From Pseudomonas sp. N3-W (GTDB lineage Bacteria > Pseudomonadota > Gammaproteobacteria > Pseudomonadales > Pseudomonadaceae): 64,000 nt of DNA. The notes beneath the pieces are model-generated. The model searched no databases, had not been told where the DNA came from, and saw only the letters and a list, made by a program, of their open reading frames with translations. Below, piece after piece: positions 55,570 to 64,000 of this stretch. Every line of letters begins with the position of its first letter. Position 1 is the first letter of the stretch. The DNA lies in the NCBI RefSeq assembly GCF_024970185.1, contig NZ_CP103965.1, forward strand, positions 1,732,001-1,796,000. The letters are read 5' to 3'. The translations under genes were made by a program, and so were the position numbers.

Positions 55570-56309
55570 TGGATGTTCTAAGCCTTATCGGCATCATCAT
55601 GGCGTTCGTCGCCATCATCGGTGGCAACTACCTCGAAGGCGGTCACCTCGGCGCCCTGGCCAATGGCCCGGCGGCGTTGATCGTACTTGGCGGGACCATC
55701 GGTGCGGCGTTGTTGCAATCGCCAATGAGCGCCTTCAAGCGCGCCATGCAGATCCTCGCCTGGATTCTGTTTCCACCTCGCGTGGACCTGGCCGGCGGCA
55801 TCGACCGCGTGGTGAACTGGAGCCTGACCGCCCGCAAGGAAGGCCTGCTGGGACTCGAAGGGGTGGCCGACGCCGAACCCGACAGCTACTCGCGCAAAGG
55901 CCTGCAATTGCTGGTGGACGGCGCCGAGCCGGAAGCGATTCGCAGCATCCTGGAAGTGGATTTCTACACCCAGGAAAGCCGCGACATCGAAGCCGCCAAA
56001 GTCTTCGAAAGCATGGGCGGCTATGCGCCGACCATCGGCATCATCGGTGCGGTGATGGGCCTGATTCACGTCATGGGCAACCTGGCCGATCCGACGCAGC
56101 TTGGTAGCGGCATCGCCGTGGCGTTCGTCGCCACCATCTACGGCGTGGCCAGTGCCAACCTGGTGTTGCTGCCCGTGGCCGCCAAACTCAAGTCAATTGC
56201 GTTGCGGCAGTCGCGTTATCGCGAAATGTTGTTGGAAGGCATTCTGTCGATCGCCGAAGGTGAAAACCCACGCTCTATTGAGTTGAAGCTTCAGGGCTTC
56301 ATGGATTGA
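55569..56309 (+). CDS. motC: flagellar stator subunit MotC (MotA family)
   Basis: A 246-residue membrane protein with four helices that forms the proton-driven stator with MotD. The N-terminal helix is LSLIGIIMAFVAIIGGNYLEGG. The C-terminal half has FESMGGYAPTIGIIGAVMGLI and GIAVAFVATIYGVASANLVLLP, the MotA/TolQ core with the conserved prolines. Its position after cheB matches motC rather than the separate motAB locus. Confidence 0.95.
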   Translation: MDVLSLIGIIMAFVAIIGGNYLEGGHLGALANGPAALIVLGGTIGAALLQSPMSAFKRAMQILAWILFPPRVDLAGGIDRVVNWSLTARKEGLLGLEGVADAEPDSYSRKGLQLLVDGAEPEAIRSILEVDFYTQESRDIEAAKVFESMGGYAPTIGIIGAVMGLIHVMGNLADPTQLGSGIAVAFVATIYGVASANLVLLPVAAKLKSIALRQSRYREMLLEGILSIAEGENPRSIELKLQGFMD

Positions 56310-56324
56310 TGGGAGACATGGATC

Positions 56325-57215
56325 ATGGCACGTCGTCGCCAACCTGAGGAACACGTCAACCACGAACGCTGGCTGGTGTCCTACGCGGACTTCATCACCT
56401 TGCTGTTCGCGTTCTTCGTGGTGATGTACTCGATCTCCTCGATCAACGAAGGCAAGTACAAGGTCATCTCCGAAGCGTTGATCGGCGTATTCACCGACTC
56501 CGATCGCGCCCTCAAGCCAATCCCGATTGGTGACGAACGACCGAAGACCGTGACCCCGGCCAAGCCACTGGTCAAGGACGCCGAGCAGGTCGACGCCGGT
56601 ATTGCCGGGGCCAGCGACCCGCTGAAAAGCATCGCCGATGACATCAGCGCGGCGTTCGGCGACCTGATCGCTTCCAATCAGATGACCGTGCGCGGCAACG
56701 AGTTGTGGGTCGAGATCGAACTCAATTCCAGCCTGTTGTTCGGCAGCGGCGACGCCATGCCCAGCGACATCGCCTTCAACATCATCGACAAGGTCGCGGC
56801 GATCCTGAAGCCGTTCGACAACCCGATCCACGTCGAAGGTTTTACCGACGATCAACCGATCCGCACCGCGCAATACCCGACCAACTGGGAGCTGTCTTCG
56901 GCCCGTTCGGCGAGCATCGTGCGCATGCTGGCGATGCAGGGCGTGAACCCCGGTCGCCTCGCGTCGGTGGGCTACGGTGAATTCCAGCCGGTGGCCAACA
57001 ACGCCACCGCCGAAGGCCGGGCGCGCAATCGCCGGGTGGTGCTGGTGGTGTCGCGAAATCTCGATGTACGCCGCAGCCTGACCGGCACCGGAACCGCCAA
57101 TGCGCAACCGGATGCGGCGTTGAAGCGTGCTGGCACACAAACTGCACCGACCCCGGTCAAGTCGCCGGGACGAGAGAGTGCCGTCAATTCTCCGTCACCC
57201 GCATTAATACGCTGA
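56325..57215 (+). CDS. motD: flagellar stator subunit MotD (MotB family)
   Basis: A 296-residue stator protein. The single membrane helix near the N-terminus (LVSYADFITLLFAFFVVMYS) has the proton-binding Asp22. The OmpA-like peptidoglycan-binding domain has IHVEGFTDDQPIRT, SSARSASIVRML and GRARNRRVVLVVS. The last ~50 residues are a variable Pro/Thr/Ala tail. It follows motC by 15 bases. Confidence 0.95.
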   Translation: MARRRQPEEHVNHERWLVSYADFITLLFAFFVVMYSISSINEGKYKVISEALIGVFTDSDRALKPIPIGDERPKTVTPAKPLVKDAEQVDAGIAGASDPLKSIADDISAAFGDLIASNQMTVRGNELWVEIELNSSLLFGSGDAMPSDIAFNIIDKVAAILKPFDNPIHVEGFTDDQPIRTAQYPTNWELSSARSASIVRMLAMQGVNPGRLASVGYGEFQPVANNATAEGRARNRRVVLVVSRNLDVRRSLTGTGTANAQPDAALKRAGTQTAPTPVKSPGRESAVNSPSPALIR

Positions 57216-57258
57216 GCTATTTCTCGGTCGAGTCATTCGGTCGGGAGGAACAATCTGA

Positions 57259-58047
57259 ATGAGAGTCTGGGCAGTTGCCAATCAAAAGGGTGGTGTTGGT
57301 AAAACCACTTCCTCTATCGCTTTAGCCGGGTTGCTGGCTGAGGCGGGCAAGCGCGTGGTTGTGGTCGATCTCGACCCCCACGGCTCGATGACCAGCTATT
57401 TCGGCTACGACCCCGACAGTCTGGAACACAGCAGCTACGACCTGTTTCTGCACAAGGGCAGCGTGCCGCAAGGCTTGCCCGGCCAGTTGCTGTTGCCCAC
57501 CAGCGATGAACGTATTTCCCTGCTGCCATCGAGCACCGCGCTGGCAACCCTTGAGCGACAGTCGCCGGGGCAGAGTGGCCTGGGGCTGGTGATCGCCAAG
57601 AGTCTGGCGCAATTGTGGCAAGACTTCGATTACGCCGTGATCGACAGCCCGCCGTTGCTGGGCGTGCTGATGGTCAATGCCCTGGCCGCGAGCCAGCAAC
57701 TGGTGATCCCGGTGCAGACCGAACACCTGGCCGTCAAAGGCCTGGAGCGCATGGTCAACACCCTGGCGATGATCAACCGTTCGCGCAAACAGGCGCTGCC
57801 GTTCACCATCGTGCCAACCCTGTTCGACCGCCGTACCCAGGCGTCGCTGGGCACCCTGCGCGTACTGCGCGACAAGTACCCGGAAGAGATCTGGCAGGGC
57901 TACATCCCGGTGGACACCCGCCTGCGCGATGCCAGCCGGGCCGGCGTCACGCCTTCGCAGTTCGACGGCAAGAGCCGTGCTGTCCTGGCCTACCGCGCGT
58001 TGCTCAAGCACTTGCTGACGGCACAACTCGTTCCGCAGGTGGCGTGA
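57259..58047 (+). CDS. ParA-family ATPase of the polar chemotaxis system (ParC-like)
   Basis: A 262-residue deviant Walker-A ATPase. NQKGGVGKTTSSIALAGLLA holds the P loop (KGGVGKTT, residues 10-17). VVVDLDPHGSMTSYFGYD and YAVIDSPPLLGVLMVNALAAS are the other nucleotide motifs. The replication-partition ParA lies elsewhere in pseudomonads; this copy between motD and a CheW-domain gene matches the ParC/ParP pair that places chemotaxis arrays at the pole. It starts after GGGAGGAACAATCTGA. Confidence 0.9.
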   Translation: MRVWAVANQKGGVGKTTSSIALAGLLAEAGKRVVVVDLDPHGSMTSYFGYDPDSLEHSSYDLFLHKGSVPQGLPGQLLLPTSDERISLLPSSTALATLERQSPGQSGLGLVIAKSLAQLWQDFDYAVIDSPPLLGVLMVNALAASQQLVIPVQTEHLAVKGLERMVNTLAMINRSRKQALPFTIVPTLFDRRTQASLGTLRVLRDKYPEEIWQGYIPVDTRLRDASRAGVTPSQFDGKSRAVLAYRALLKHLLTAQLVPQVA

Positions 58048-58048
58048 G

Positions 58049-58918
58049 ATGAATCGCCCGGTAAAAGTCACTTCGCGCCCGCAACTGGCGCTCCAGTCGT
58101 ATCTGGACAACCTGTTGCAGGACGCGACCGAGGAGCTGACGCCCGAGATCGAGGTGCTGCCTGAGGTCGTCGAAGCTGAAGGCGCGCTGGACGAATTTCA
58201 GGCGGCCGTACTCGAAGAACAGGCCCGGGATGCGCGGCAGCCTGCTGCCGTCGCCGCGCCTGTTGCCACACCGATCGTCGTAAAGGCACCTGTAACTGTC
58301 ATCGAAGCCCCGACGCCGGTACTGGCACCGGTCTCGACCATTGCGCCGCTCCTGCAAACGCTGGTGCCGCCAATCGTCGAAGTGCATCTGCCGCCAAGCA
58401 ACACGCCGCCACCGGTAGAAACCGATGGCCGTCCGTCCTGGGCCGCCGAGCCGTTCGAATGCCTGCTGTTCGACGTCGCCGGGCTGACCCTGGCCGTGCC
58501 GCTGGTGTGCCTGGGTTCGATTTACTCGCTGGCGGGTCACGAGCTGACGCCGTTGTTCGGTCAGCCGGAGTGGTTCCTCGGGATCCTGCCAAGCCAGGCC
58601 GGCAACCTGAAAGTGCTGGATACCGCCCGTTGGGTCATGCCCGACCGCTACCGCGATGACTTCCGTCAGGGCCTGCAATACGTTATTTCGGTTCAGGGCT
58701 ACGAGTGGGGACTGGCGGTGCATCAGGTCAGCCGCTCATTGCGCCTGGACCCGAACGAAATCAAGTGGCGCAGTCAGCGGGGCCAGCGGCCATGGCTGGC
58801 GGGCACGGTGATTGAACACATGTGTGCGTTGCTCGATGTGTCGGAACTGGCGGAGTTGATCGCCAGTGGCGGAGCAAAGCACATGGGCGGCACCAAGGCG
58901 CCCCATAAACCTACATAA
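58049..58918 (+). CDS. CheW-domain protein ParP-like, polar array partition partner
   Basis: A 289-residue protein. The first ~125 residues are an acidic, then Pro/Val-rich linker. The C-terminal ~165 residues are a CheW-like domain (ECLLFDVAGLTLAVPLVCLG, FLGILPSQAGNLKVLDTARW, AGTVIEHMCALLDV). The array-localising protein ParP has the same arrangement and binds its ParA partner through the N-terminal part. It starts one base after the ParA-like stop. Confidence 0.85.
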   Translation: MNRPVKVTSRPQLALQSYLDNLLQDATEELTPEIEVLPEVVEAEGALDEFQAAVLEEQARDARQPAAVAAPVATPIVVKAPVTVIEAPTPVLAPVSTIAPLLQTLVPPIVEVHLPPSNTPPPVETDGRPSWAAEPFECLLFDVAGLTLAVPLVCLGSIYSLAGHELTPLFGQPEWFLGILPSQAGNLKVLDTARWVMPDRYRDDFRQGLQYVISVQGYEWGLAVHQVSRSLRLDPNEIKWRSQRGQRPWLAGTVIEHMCALLDVSELAELIASGGAKHMGGTKAPHKPT

Positions 58919-58959
58919 CAGAACACATACCGCCAGGGCGGTTTTTCGAGGGGTCAGAT

Positions 58960-59445
58960 ATGAATAGTCACGCGACGGCTGCAAAGGGTTCCGAGGATCC
59001 GATCCTGCAATGGGTGACCTTCAAGCTGGACAATGAAACCTACGGCATCAACGTGATGCGCGTTCAGGAAGTCCTGCGCTACACCGAAATCGCCCCGGTT
59101 CCGGGTGCCCCGAGCTACGTGCTGGGCATCATCAACCTGCGGGGTAACGTGGTCACCGTGATCGACACCCGCCAGCGCTTCGGCCTGGGCACTGTCGAAG
59201 TCAGCGATAACACCCGTATCGTCATCATCGAAGCCGACAAGCAAGTGGTCGGGATCATGGTCGACAGCGTGGCCGAAGTGGTTTACCTGCGTCAGTCGGA
59301 AATCGAAACCGCGCCAAACGTCGGTAACGAAGAGTCCGCCAAGTTCATCCAGGGCGTGTGCAACAAGAACAACGAACTGCTGATCCTCGTCGAACTGGAC
59401 AAGATGATGAGCGAAGAAGAATGGTCGGATCTGGAGAACATCTGA
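58960..59445 (+). CDS. cheW: chemotaxis coupling protein CheW
   Basis: A 161-residue adaptor linking receptors to CheA. WVTFKLDNETYGINVMRVQEVL, IAPVPGAPSYVLGIINLRGNV and VIDTRQRFGLG are the standard CheW motifs. It ends LDKMMSEEEWSDLENI. A 41-base gap from the ParP-like gene contains GAGGGGTCAGAT as ribosome site. Confidence 0.96.
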   Translation: MNSHATAAKGSEDPILQWVTFKLDNETYGINVMRVQEVLRYTEIAPVPGAPSYVLGIINLRGNVVTVIDTRQRFGLGTVEVSDNTRIVIIEADKQVVGIMVDSVAEVVYLRQSEIETAPNVGNEESAKFIQGVCNKNNELLILVELDKMMSEEEWSDLENI

Positions 59446-59838
59446 TTGATTCTTGAGGTGGCGGTTATTGTCCTGTTCCTCTTTTGGGCAGGCACGCTGG
59501 CGATGTTCCTGGCCTACATTCGTGGTCAGCGACTGATCGCCGCGCAACAGGCCCAGGGTGATGCGCTGCGCGATCAGCGCATCAAGGACCTGGCCAAACG
59601 CGTCGATGACTACCAGAACGGCAACGTACGCATGGGGGAAGACCTGCACGAACTGCGCGCCGTGGTCGGGCCATTGCCGGACAAACTGGCGCAGCTGGAA
59701 CAGCGCGATCCCTCCAGCCTGTCGTTCGCCCAGGCGGCGCGACTGGTGGGCATGGGCGCCAGCGTCGACGAACTGACCCAGTCCTGCGGCTTGACCCAGG
59801 CTGAGGCGGAGTTGATGAGCAAGTTGCACAAGCACTGA
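59446..59838 (+). CDS. DUF2802 membrane-anchored protein
   Basis: A 130-residue protein with one N-terminal membrane helix (VAVIVLFLFWAGTLAMFLAY), a basic and heptad-like middle (RIKDLAKRVDDYQNGNVRMG) and a conserved C-terminal DUF2802-type end (VDELTQSCGLTQAEAELMSKLH). The C-terminal part looks like a small helix-turn-helix but no DNA-binding role is shown. The start is TTG 59446 directly after the cheW stop. It closes the chemotaxis-motility run. Confidence 0.82.
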   Translation: MILEVAVIVLFLFWAGTLAMFLAYIRGQRLIAAQQAQGDALRDQRIKDLAKRVDDYQNGNVRMGEDLHELRAVVGPLPDKLAQLEQRDPSSLSFAQAARLVGMGASVDELTQSCGLTQAEAELMSKLHKH

Positions 59839-59856
59839 CTGTTGCAACTGAGTCGA

Positions 59857-59961
59857 GACCGCTTTCGCGAGCAGGCTCGCTCCCACAGGGGGTTGGTGGT
59901 GGGCACGCAATGTGTGAACGCCGCCAGTTCATTGTGGGAGCGAGCCTGCTCGCGAAGGCGT
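59857..59961. repeat. REP inverted pair after the motility operon
   Basis: GCTTTCGCGAGCAGGCTCGCTCCCACA (key core CGCGAGCAGGCTCGCTCCCA) faces TGTGGGAGCGAGCCTGCTCGCG across about 50 bases. It separates the converging DUF2802 and FlhB-like genes. Confidence 0.85.
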
Positions 59962-59971
59962 CATCCAAACC

Positions 59972-60301
59972 TCAATAATCATCCCCACGATCCGTAACAT
60001 CCTTCTCCACCACCGGTGCATCCGGATCCTGCCCCTGCGGGAATTTGCCCTTCAAATTCCAGGCAAACGCAATAATCTCGGCAATCGTGCGATACAGCTC
60101 CTCGGGGATACTGTCTCCCAGTTCCATCCGTGCCAGCAGTTTCACCAGCTCTGGGTTCTCATATATCGGCACTTCGCATTCGCGGGCAATCTTCAGAATG
60201 GCTTCAGCCAGTTCGTCGTCGCCTTTGGCGGTGAGGGTCGGGGCGTGTGCGCCGTCGTATTTGAGGGCGATGGCCTGGCGGGGGGGATTGGGGTTTCTCA
60301 T
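59972..60301 (-). CDS. stand-alone FlhB C-terminal-domain protein (FhlB-like)
   Basis: A 109-residue minus-strand protein that aligns with the cytoplasmic half of FlhB just after its cleavage site. RQAIALKYDGAHAPTLTAKG parallels FlhB HYAVALKYDPEKGGAP, and CEVPIYENPELVKLL parallels NEVLLLESPALARSI. It has no membrane helices and no NPTH motif, so it resembles the already cleaved FlhB-CC fragment. Such FhlB/FlhX proteins can partly replace the FlhB C-terminus in export switching. It overlaps the upstream FliK-like gene by four bases (ATGA). Confidence 0.85.
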   Translation of the reverse strand: MRNPNPPRQAIALKYDGAHAPTLTAKGDDELAEAILKIARECEVPIYENPELVKLLARMELGDSIPEELYRTIAEIIAFAWNLKGKFPQGQDPDAPVVEKDVTDRGDDY

Positions 60302-61872
60302 GCGGTTTCGTCGACCCAGCGTTGTTCGAGACGGGTTTGTGCGCCTTGGGGCGGGGTGCCGAGGTGACAGTCGATGTCGCCGACGTTCAGGCCGGACGCC
60401 AGCAAGCGCTCGCGCAGGGCGCCCAGATTGTTTTCGATCAGTTGCGCGGTGTAGGGCCGTTCGGCCCACAGCTGGCTGGACAGGTTGCCCTGTATCAGTT
60501 GCGCCTGAACCTGCAATGGCCCCAGCGGCTCCAGGTCGAACGCCAGTTCTACGCGCCACAGCTGTTGCTTGGGTTCGCGTTCGTCGCGGCGCTCGGGTGC
60601 TTGTTCCTTTTCGGGGGCTTCTTCGCGCTGGAACTTGACCTGCAAGGGCACGATGTCTTGCAGGTTACGCATTGGGATTTCCAGCTGCCAGGTGCTCAAC
60701 AGTCGGCCATCGTCGGTAAGGCCGGTCTGTTCCAGGCTCGACAGCTGATGGCTCTGCAGGCGTGAGACCGCCGCCGCCGCGAGCTTTAGCAGTTGTTCCA
60801 GATCGCTTTCACCTTCCGCGCCCTGCATCAGGCGTTCGGGGAGCGGGAAACCGGTCGGCAGCGGTTTGCTGCTGACTTGGCTGAGCATGCCGAGGGCGCT
60901 GCGGATGAAGCTCGGCATCGACTGGGCCAGGGTGTTGGCGGCGATGATGGCGCCCAGGGTGGTGTTGGCTGGCAAGCCTGGGGTCAGTTGCGCGATCAGC
61001 TTGAGCAGATCGGCCTTCATGTCCGGGGCCAATGCCGGGGTCTGTCCGGCGAGCAATTTGGTTTCCAGGAACACGCCACTGCTGAGCAGCGCCTGAGCCA
61101 GGCCTTTGGGTGTGCTCAATTGCTGTACATCCGGCAGACCGGCCAGCAGTTTGTTCACTGCGGCGCGCAGGTCGTCGGAGGTGTCGTCGGACTGCGGCAG
61201 GTTTTGCAGGGCCGTGAGCAGGCTGTCCAGCGAGCCCTGGCGGCTTTGCTGGGTGTTCAATTGTTGGGTGACGGCCAGTTGATCCTGGCGGGTGCTCAGC
61301 GGCAGGAACTTCAGGGTTTGCGTGTCCTGCACCAAGGCGCTGAGCAAGGTGCCGATGCGCAGCGGCTGCGGGCTGTCGATGTTCAGCGTGCTGCCGCTCA
61401 ACGCCGTGTTGAGCAACGTCACCAACGAACGAAACACCGCAGGCTGGCCCGGAGCCTGGGGCATCACCTGGGACGTCAGCACTTTGCCTTGCAGCAAGGT
61501 GCCCACTGGCAGTTGCGCGGTGTCGATGCGGGTGAGGGCGGCGACGCTGGAGGCGATGGCCTGTTGCACAGTGATCGCCAGGTTGCCCGCCGACGGCTGG
61601 GTGATCGCCAGGCTGGTGCCCTGGGGCAACGGTTGCAGGCTGGTGGCCTGGACCGTGGTCTGGCGGCCGTTGTCGAGGGTGACCTTGAGCAGCAGTTGAA
61701 AACTCTGATCCGCCTGCTTGAGCGACAGCACTTCGGCGCTGGCGGTCTGGCCGGCGCTGATCAGGCCGTCCATGGGCGTCAGCAGCTTGAGAAGGTCGCC
61801 GCTGACCACCATCGGGCGCGTCGCCGTCGGCGTGGTCTGGGGGAGCGGGAGGATGTTGATTTCGCCTGACAT
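60298..61872 (-). CDS. second FliK-like hook-length control protein
   Basis: A 524-residue minus-strand protein, Gln/Leu/Ser/Thr-rich over residues 1-330. A C-terminal FliK-type domain lies at about residues 400-505: WQLEIPMRNLQDIVPLQVKF, LWRVELAFDLEPLGPLQVQ and LGALRERLLASGLNVGDID. It is clearly different from the fliK at 34 kb and lies in an operon with the FlhB-like protein, so the pair mirrors the ruler/switch pair of the main system. Whether it is secreted is unknown. Confidence 0.82.
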   Translation of the reverse strand: MSGEINILPLPQTTPTATRPMVVSGDLLKLLTPMDGLISAGQTASAEVLSLKQADQSFQLLLKVTLDNGRQTTVQATSLQPLPQGTSLAITQPSAGNLAITVQQAIASSVAALTRIDTAQLPVGTLLQGKVLTSQVMPQAPGQPAVFRSLVTLLNTALSGSTLNIDSPQPLRIGTLLSALVQDTQTLKFLPLSTRQDQLAVTQQLNTQQSRQGSLDSLLTALQNLPQSDDTSDDLRAAVNKLLAGLPDVQQLSTPKGLAQALLSSGVFLETKLLAGQTPALAPDMKADLLKLIAQLTPGLPANTTLGAIIAANTLAQSMPSFIRSALGMLSQVSSKPLPTGFPLPERLMQGAEGESDLEQLLKLAAAAVSRLQSHQLSSLEQTGLTDDGRLLSTWQLEIPMRNLQDIVPLQVKFQREEAPEKEQAPERRDEREPKQQLWRVELAFDLEPLGPLQVQAQLIQGNLSSQLWAERPYTAQLIENNLGALRERLLASGLNVGDIDCHLGTPPQGAQTRLEQRWVDETA

Positions 61873-61923
61873 ATACGGTCACAACCTGTGGAAATTGCCC
61901 TCTTTAGAGTAGGGCATGGCATG

Positions 61924-61929
61924 TATAAT
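61924..61929 (+). promoter_or_regulatory. possible -10 element upstream of ccmA
   Basis: A perfect TATAAT sits in the 223-base divergent gap between the FliK-like gene and ccmA, about 165 bases before ccmA. No good -35 box is at the right distance. The ccm operon must start in this gap, so this is the best candidate. Confidence 0.3.
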
Positions 61930-62095
61930 GCCGCCCGTCTTTCAGGGAGCGGTGAAAACATTGCAATTGTTTTGACACAGCTCTCTAAAACAGGCTGCCA
62001 ATGCATCTATGCTGCACCTCTTTAGCGGCCGCGCCACTGCCGACTTGAACCGCTGACTTGAAACGCCGATTTGAAACGAAAAGGCCCGTGATCTC

Positions 62096-62731
62096 TTGAA
62101 CAGTCCACTCCTGCAAACCGTCGACCTCGCCTGTGAGCGAGACCTTCGGCTGCTCTTCGAAAATCTCGAATTGAGACTGTCCAGTGGCGAAATGGTGCAG
62201 ATCAGCGGTCCCAATGGCAGTGGCAAAACCAGTCTCCTGCGCCTGTTGTCGGGGTTGATGCAGCCCACCGCGGGTCAGGTGTTGCTCAACGGTCAGCCGT
62301 TGAGCGAACAACGTGACGAGTTGGCGCGCAACCTGTTGTGGATCGGTCATGCGGCCGGGATCAAGGATCTGCTGACGCCGGAAGAGAATCTGAGCTGGCT
62401 TTGCGCTTTGCATCAGCCGGCGTCCCGTGAGGCGATCTGGCAGGCACTGGCGGCAGTCGGCCTGCGCGGTTTCGAAGACGTTCCCTGTCATGCCTTGTCC
62501 GCCGGGCAGCAACGCCGTGTGGCGCTGGCGCGTTTGTACCTCGACAGCCCACCGCTGTGGATTCTCGACGAACCGTTCACCGCCCTCGACAAGCAGGGCG
62601 TGGCGCAACTCGAAGAACACCTGGCTGGCCATTGTGAGCGTGGCGGCATGGTGATTCTGACCACTCACCACACGCTGACCCGCTTGCCGGCCGGCTATCG
62701 CGACATTGATCTGGGGAAGTGGGCCGTATGA
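62096..62731 (+). CDS. ccmA: cytochrome c maturation ATPase CcmA
   Basis: A 211-residue ABC ATPase of the haem-handling CcmAB(C)D complex. Walker A is GPNGSGKT (residues 38-45), the signature is [15 protein letters not shown], Walker B is [13 protein letters not shown], and the H loop is LTTHH. The start is TTG 62096, which gives the usual short N-terminus. Its stop overlaps the ccmB ATG. Confidence 0.95.
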   Translation: MNSPLLQTVDLACERDLRLLFENLELRLSSGEMVQISGPNGSGKTSLLRLLSGLMQPTAGQVLLNGQPLSEQRDELARNLLWIGHAAGIKDLLTPEENLSWLCALHQPASREAIWQALAAVGLRGFEDVPCHALSAGQQRRVALARLYLDSPPLWILDEPFTALDKQGVAQLEEHLAGHCERGGMVILTTHHTLTRLPAGYRDIDLGKWAV

Positions 62732-63396
62732 GTGTGTTCGGCCTGTTGGTCGCCCGTGAGGCTCGCTTGCTGTTTCGCCGTCCGGCGGAGTTGGCCAATC
62801 CGCTGGTATTTTTCGCTATTGTGGTGGCGCTGTTCCCGCTGGCGGTCGGACCCGAAGCTCAATTGTTGCAAACCTTGTCTCCGGGACTGGTCTGGGTGGC
62901 GGCGCTTTTATCGGTTCTGCTCTCGCTGGACGGGCTTTTCCGCAGTGATTTCGAAGACGGATCGCTTGAACAGTGGGTCCTTTCGCCGCACCCCCTGGCT
63001 CTTCTGGTTTTGGCCAAGGTACTGGCACACTGGGTGTTCTCCGGCCTGGCGCTGGTGTTGCTCTCGCCATTGCTGGCGTTGATGCTCGGTCTGCCTGCCG
63101 CCTGTCTGCCGGTGTTGCTGCTTTCTTTATTGCTGGGTACACCGGTGTTGAGCTTGCTCGGTGCGGTGGGCGCGGCGCTGACGGTGGGATTGAAGCGCGG
63201 TGGCTTGCTGCTGGCGCTGCTGATTCTGCCGCTGTACATCCCGGTGTTGATTCTCGGCAGTGGCGCCTTGCAGGCAGCCTTGCAGGGCATGCCGGCGACC
63301 GGTTATCTCTTGTGGCTTGGTAGCCTGACCGTCCTGGCGATAACCCTGACACCCTTTGCAATAGCTGCTGGCCTGAAGATCAGCGTCGGCGAATAA
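62728..63396 (+). CDS. ccmB: haem exporter permease CcmB
   Basis: A 222-residue membrane protein with about six helices. The N-terminal [21 protein letters not shown] and [20 protein letters not shown] are conserved CcmB segments. [18 protein letters not shown] is the C-terminal signature. It works with CcmA and CcmC to release holo-CcmE. Confidence 0.96.
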   Translation: MSVFGLLVAREARLLFRRPAELANPLVFFAIVVALFPLAVGPEAQLLQTLSPGLVWVAALLSVLLSLDGLFRSDFEDGSLEQWVLSPHPLALLVLAKVLAHWVFSGLALVLLSPLLALMLGLPAACLPVLLLSLLLGTPVLSLLGAVGAALTVGLKRGGLLLALLILPLYIPVLILGSGALQAALQGMPATGYLLWLGSLTVLAITLTPFAIAAGLKISVGE

Positions 63397-63471
63397 TGAG
63401 GTCTGGTCAAATATTGATCAGTAAAGACCCTTGGCTCTTCACAGCGAAGAGCAACCGTGATGGAAACAGCA

Positions 63472-64000
63472 ATGAACTGGACCTGGTTTCATAAGCTCGG
63501 CTCGCCCAAATGGTTTTACGGCATCAGTGGCAAACTGCTGCCGTGGCTGAGCAGTGCGGCGTTGCTGCTGATCGGTGTCGGCGTGGTGTGGGGCCTGGCC
63601 TTCGCGCCGCCGGACTATCAGCAAGGCAACAGCTTTCGCATCATCTATATCCACGTTCCCGCCGCGATGCTGGCGCAGTCCTGCTATGTGATGCTGGCGG
63701 TGTGCGGCGTGGTCGGGCTGGTGTGGAAAATGAAACTGGCCGACGTCGCCCTGCAATGCGCGGCGCCCATTGGTGCCTGGATGACCGCCGTGGCGCTGGT
63801 CACCGGGGCGATCTGGGGCAAGCCGACCTGGGGCTCGTGGTGGGTCTGGGATGCGCGCCTGACGTCGATGCTGATCCTGCTGTTTCTGTATTTCGGTCTG
63901 ATTGCCCTGGGCAACGCCATCAGCAATCGCGACAGCGCGGCCAAGGCCTGCGCGGTGCTGGCGATTGTCGGTGTGATCAACATTCCGATCATCAAATATT
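63472..64000 (+). CDS. ccmC: haem transfer protein CcmC, 5' part (continues beyond window)
   Basis: The open frame reads [19 protein letters not shown] and continues without a stop to the window end. [20 protein letters not shown] contains the first conserved histidine, and [20 protein letters not shown] is the tryptophan-rich WWD haem-binding motif. CcmC loads haem on CcmE. An in-frame ATG at 63460 is an alternative start with a slightly better ribosome site. Confidence 0.95.
   Translation, partial: MNWTWFHKLGSPKWFYGISGKLLPWLSSAALLLIGVGVVWGLAFAPPDYQQGNSFRIIYIHVPAAMLAQSCYVMLAVCGVVGLVWKMKLADVALQCAAPIGAWMTAVALVTGAIWGKPTWGSWWVWDARLTSMLILLFLYFGLIALGNAISNRDSAAKACAVLAIVGVINIPIIKY

Noticed and set aside
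60793..61869. Plus-strand frame opposite the FliK-like gene
   Set aside because: Its composition is Gln/Gly/Ala/Arg-rich without motifs, while the minus strand gives a FliK-type C-terminal domain and overlaps the FlhB-like gene.

Overview
The window reads as a chromosomal segment of a Pseudomonas of the fluorescens group. The evidence is GC-rich coding DNA, the polar-flagellum gene order fliC-flaG-fliD-fliS-fliT-fleQ-fleS-fleR-fliEFGHIJ ... fliKLMNOPQR-flhB // flhA-flhF-fleN-fliA-cheYZAB-motCD-parA-parP-cheW, the cytochrome c maturation (ccm) operon that follows it, and Pseudomonas-type REP palindromes between operons. The species cannot be fixed from sequence reading alone.

Region 1 (1-17101) is a flagellin glycosylation island. 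It starts inside a CDP-glucose 4,6-dehydratase gene and continues with a 3,5-epimerase-like cupin, two related zinc-finger/C-methyltransferase-type proteins, a reductase/epimerase, a CmcI-type methyltransferase/hydroxylase-like protein and a 971-residue double glycosyltransferase. A complete pseudaminic acid pathway follows: pseB, pseC, a Pse-associated methylase, pseF, a pseG-pseH fusion and pseI. The island ends with a FabH-like ketoacyl synthase, a Maf/DUF115 glycosyltransferase and a small cysteine-containing protein. It abuts fliC, whose short flagellin is the likely substrate.

Region 2 (17237-41138) carries the filament genes (fliC, flaG, fliD, fliS, fliT), the regulators FleQ and FleSR, and the basal body, export and switch genes. 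An STAS / response-regulator phosphatase / Hpt trio resembling the HsbA-HsbR partner-switch family lies between fliJ and fliK. Good GG-N10-GC sigma-54 promoters precede fleS, fliE, fliK, fliL and flhA. A sigma-28 promoter precedes fliC, and a candidate one precedes fliS.

Region 3 (41135-45456) interrupts the export operon between flhB and flhA and is the most unusual part. It holds two minus-strand RHS-core genes with nearly identical first ~177 codons and unrelated AT-rich C-terminal tails. There is an 88-bp duplication of the 3' end of flhB, a remnant of a REP-associated transposase bounded by inverted repeats, and one plus five copies of a ~266-bp repeat that each carry a REP pair. The flhA sigma-54 promoter survives intact just beyond the array. 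I read this as a cassette site at which RHS tails are gained or exchanged; no immunity gene is visible beside either tail.

Region 4 (45485-59838) contains flhA, flhF, fleN, fliA, the chemotaxis genes, the motCD stator genes, the polar-array partition proteins (ParA-like, ParP-like), cheW and a DUF2802 protein. Region 5 (59839-64000) contains a minus-strand pair encoding a second FliK-like protein and a stand-alone FlhB C-terminal-domain protein, then ccmA, ccmB and the beginning of ccmC, which runs off the window.
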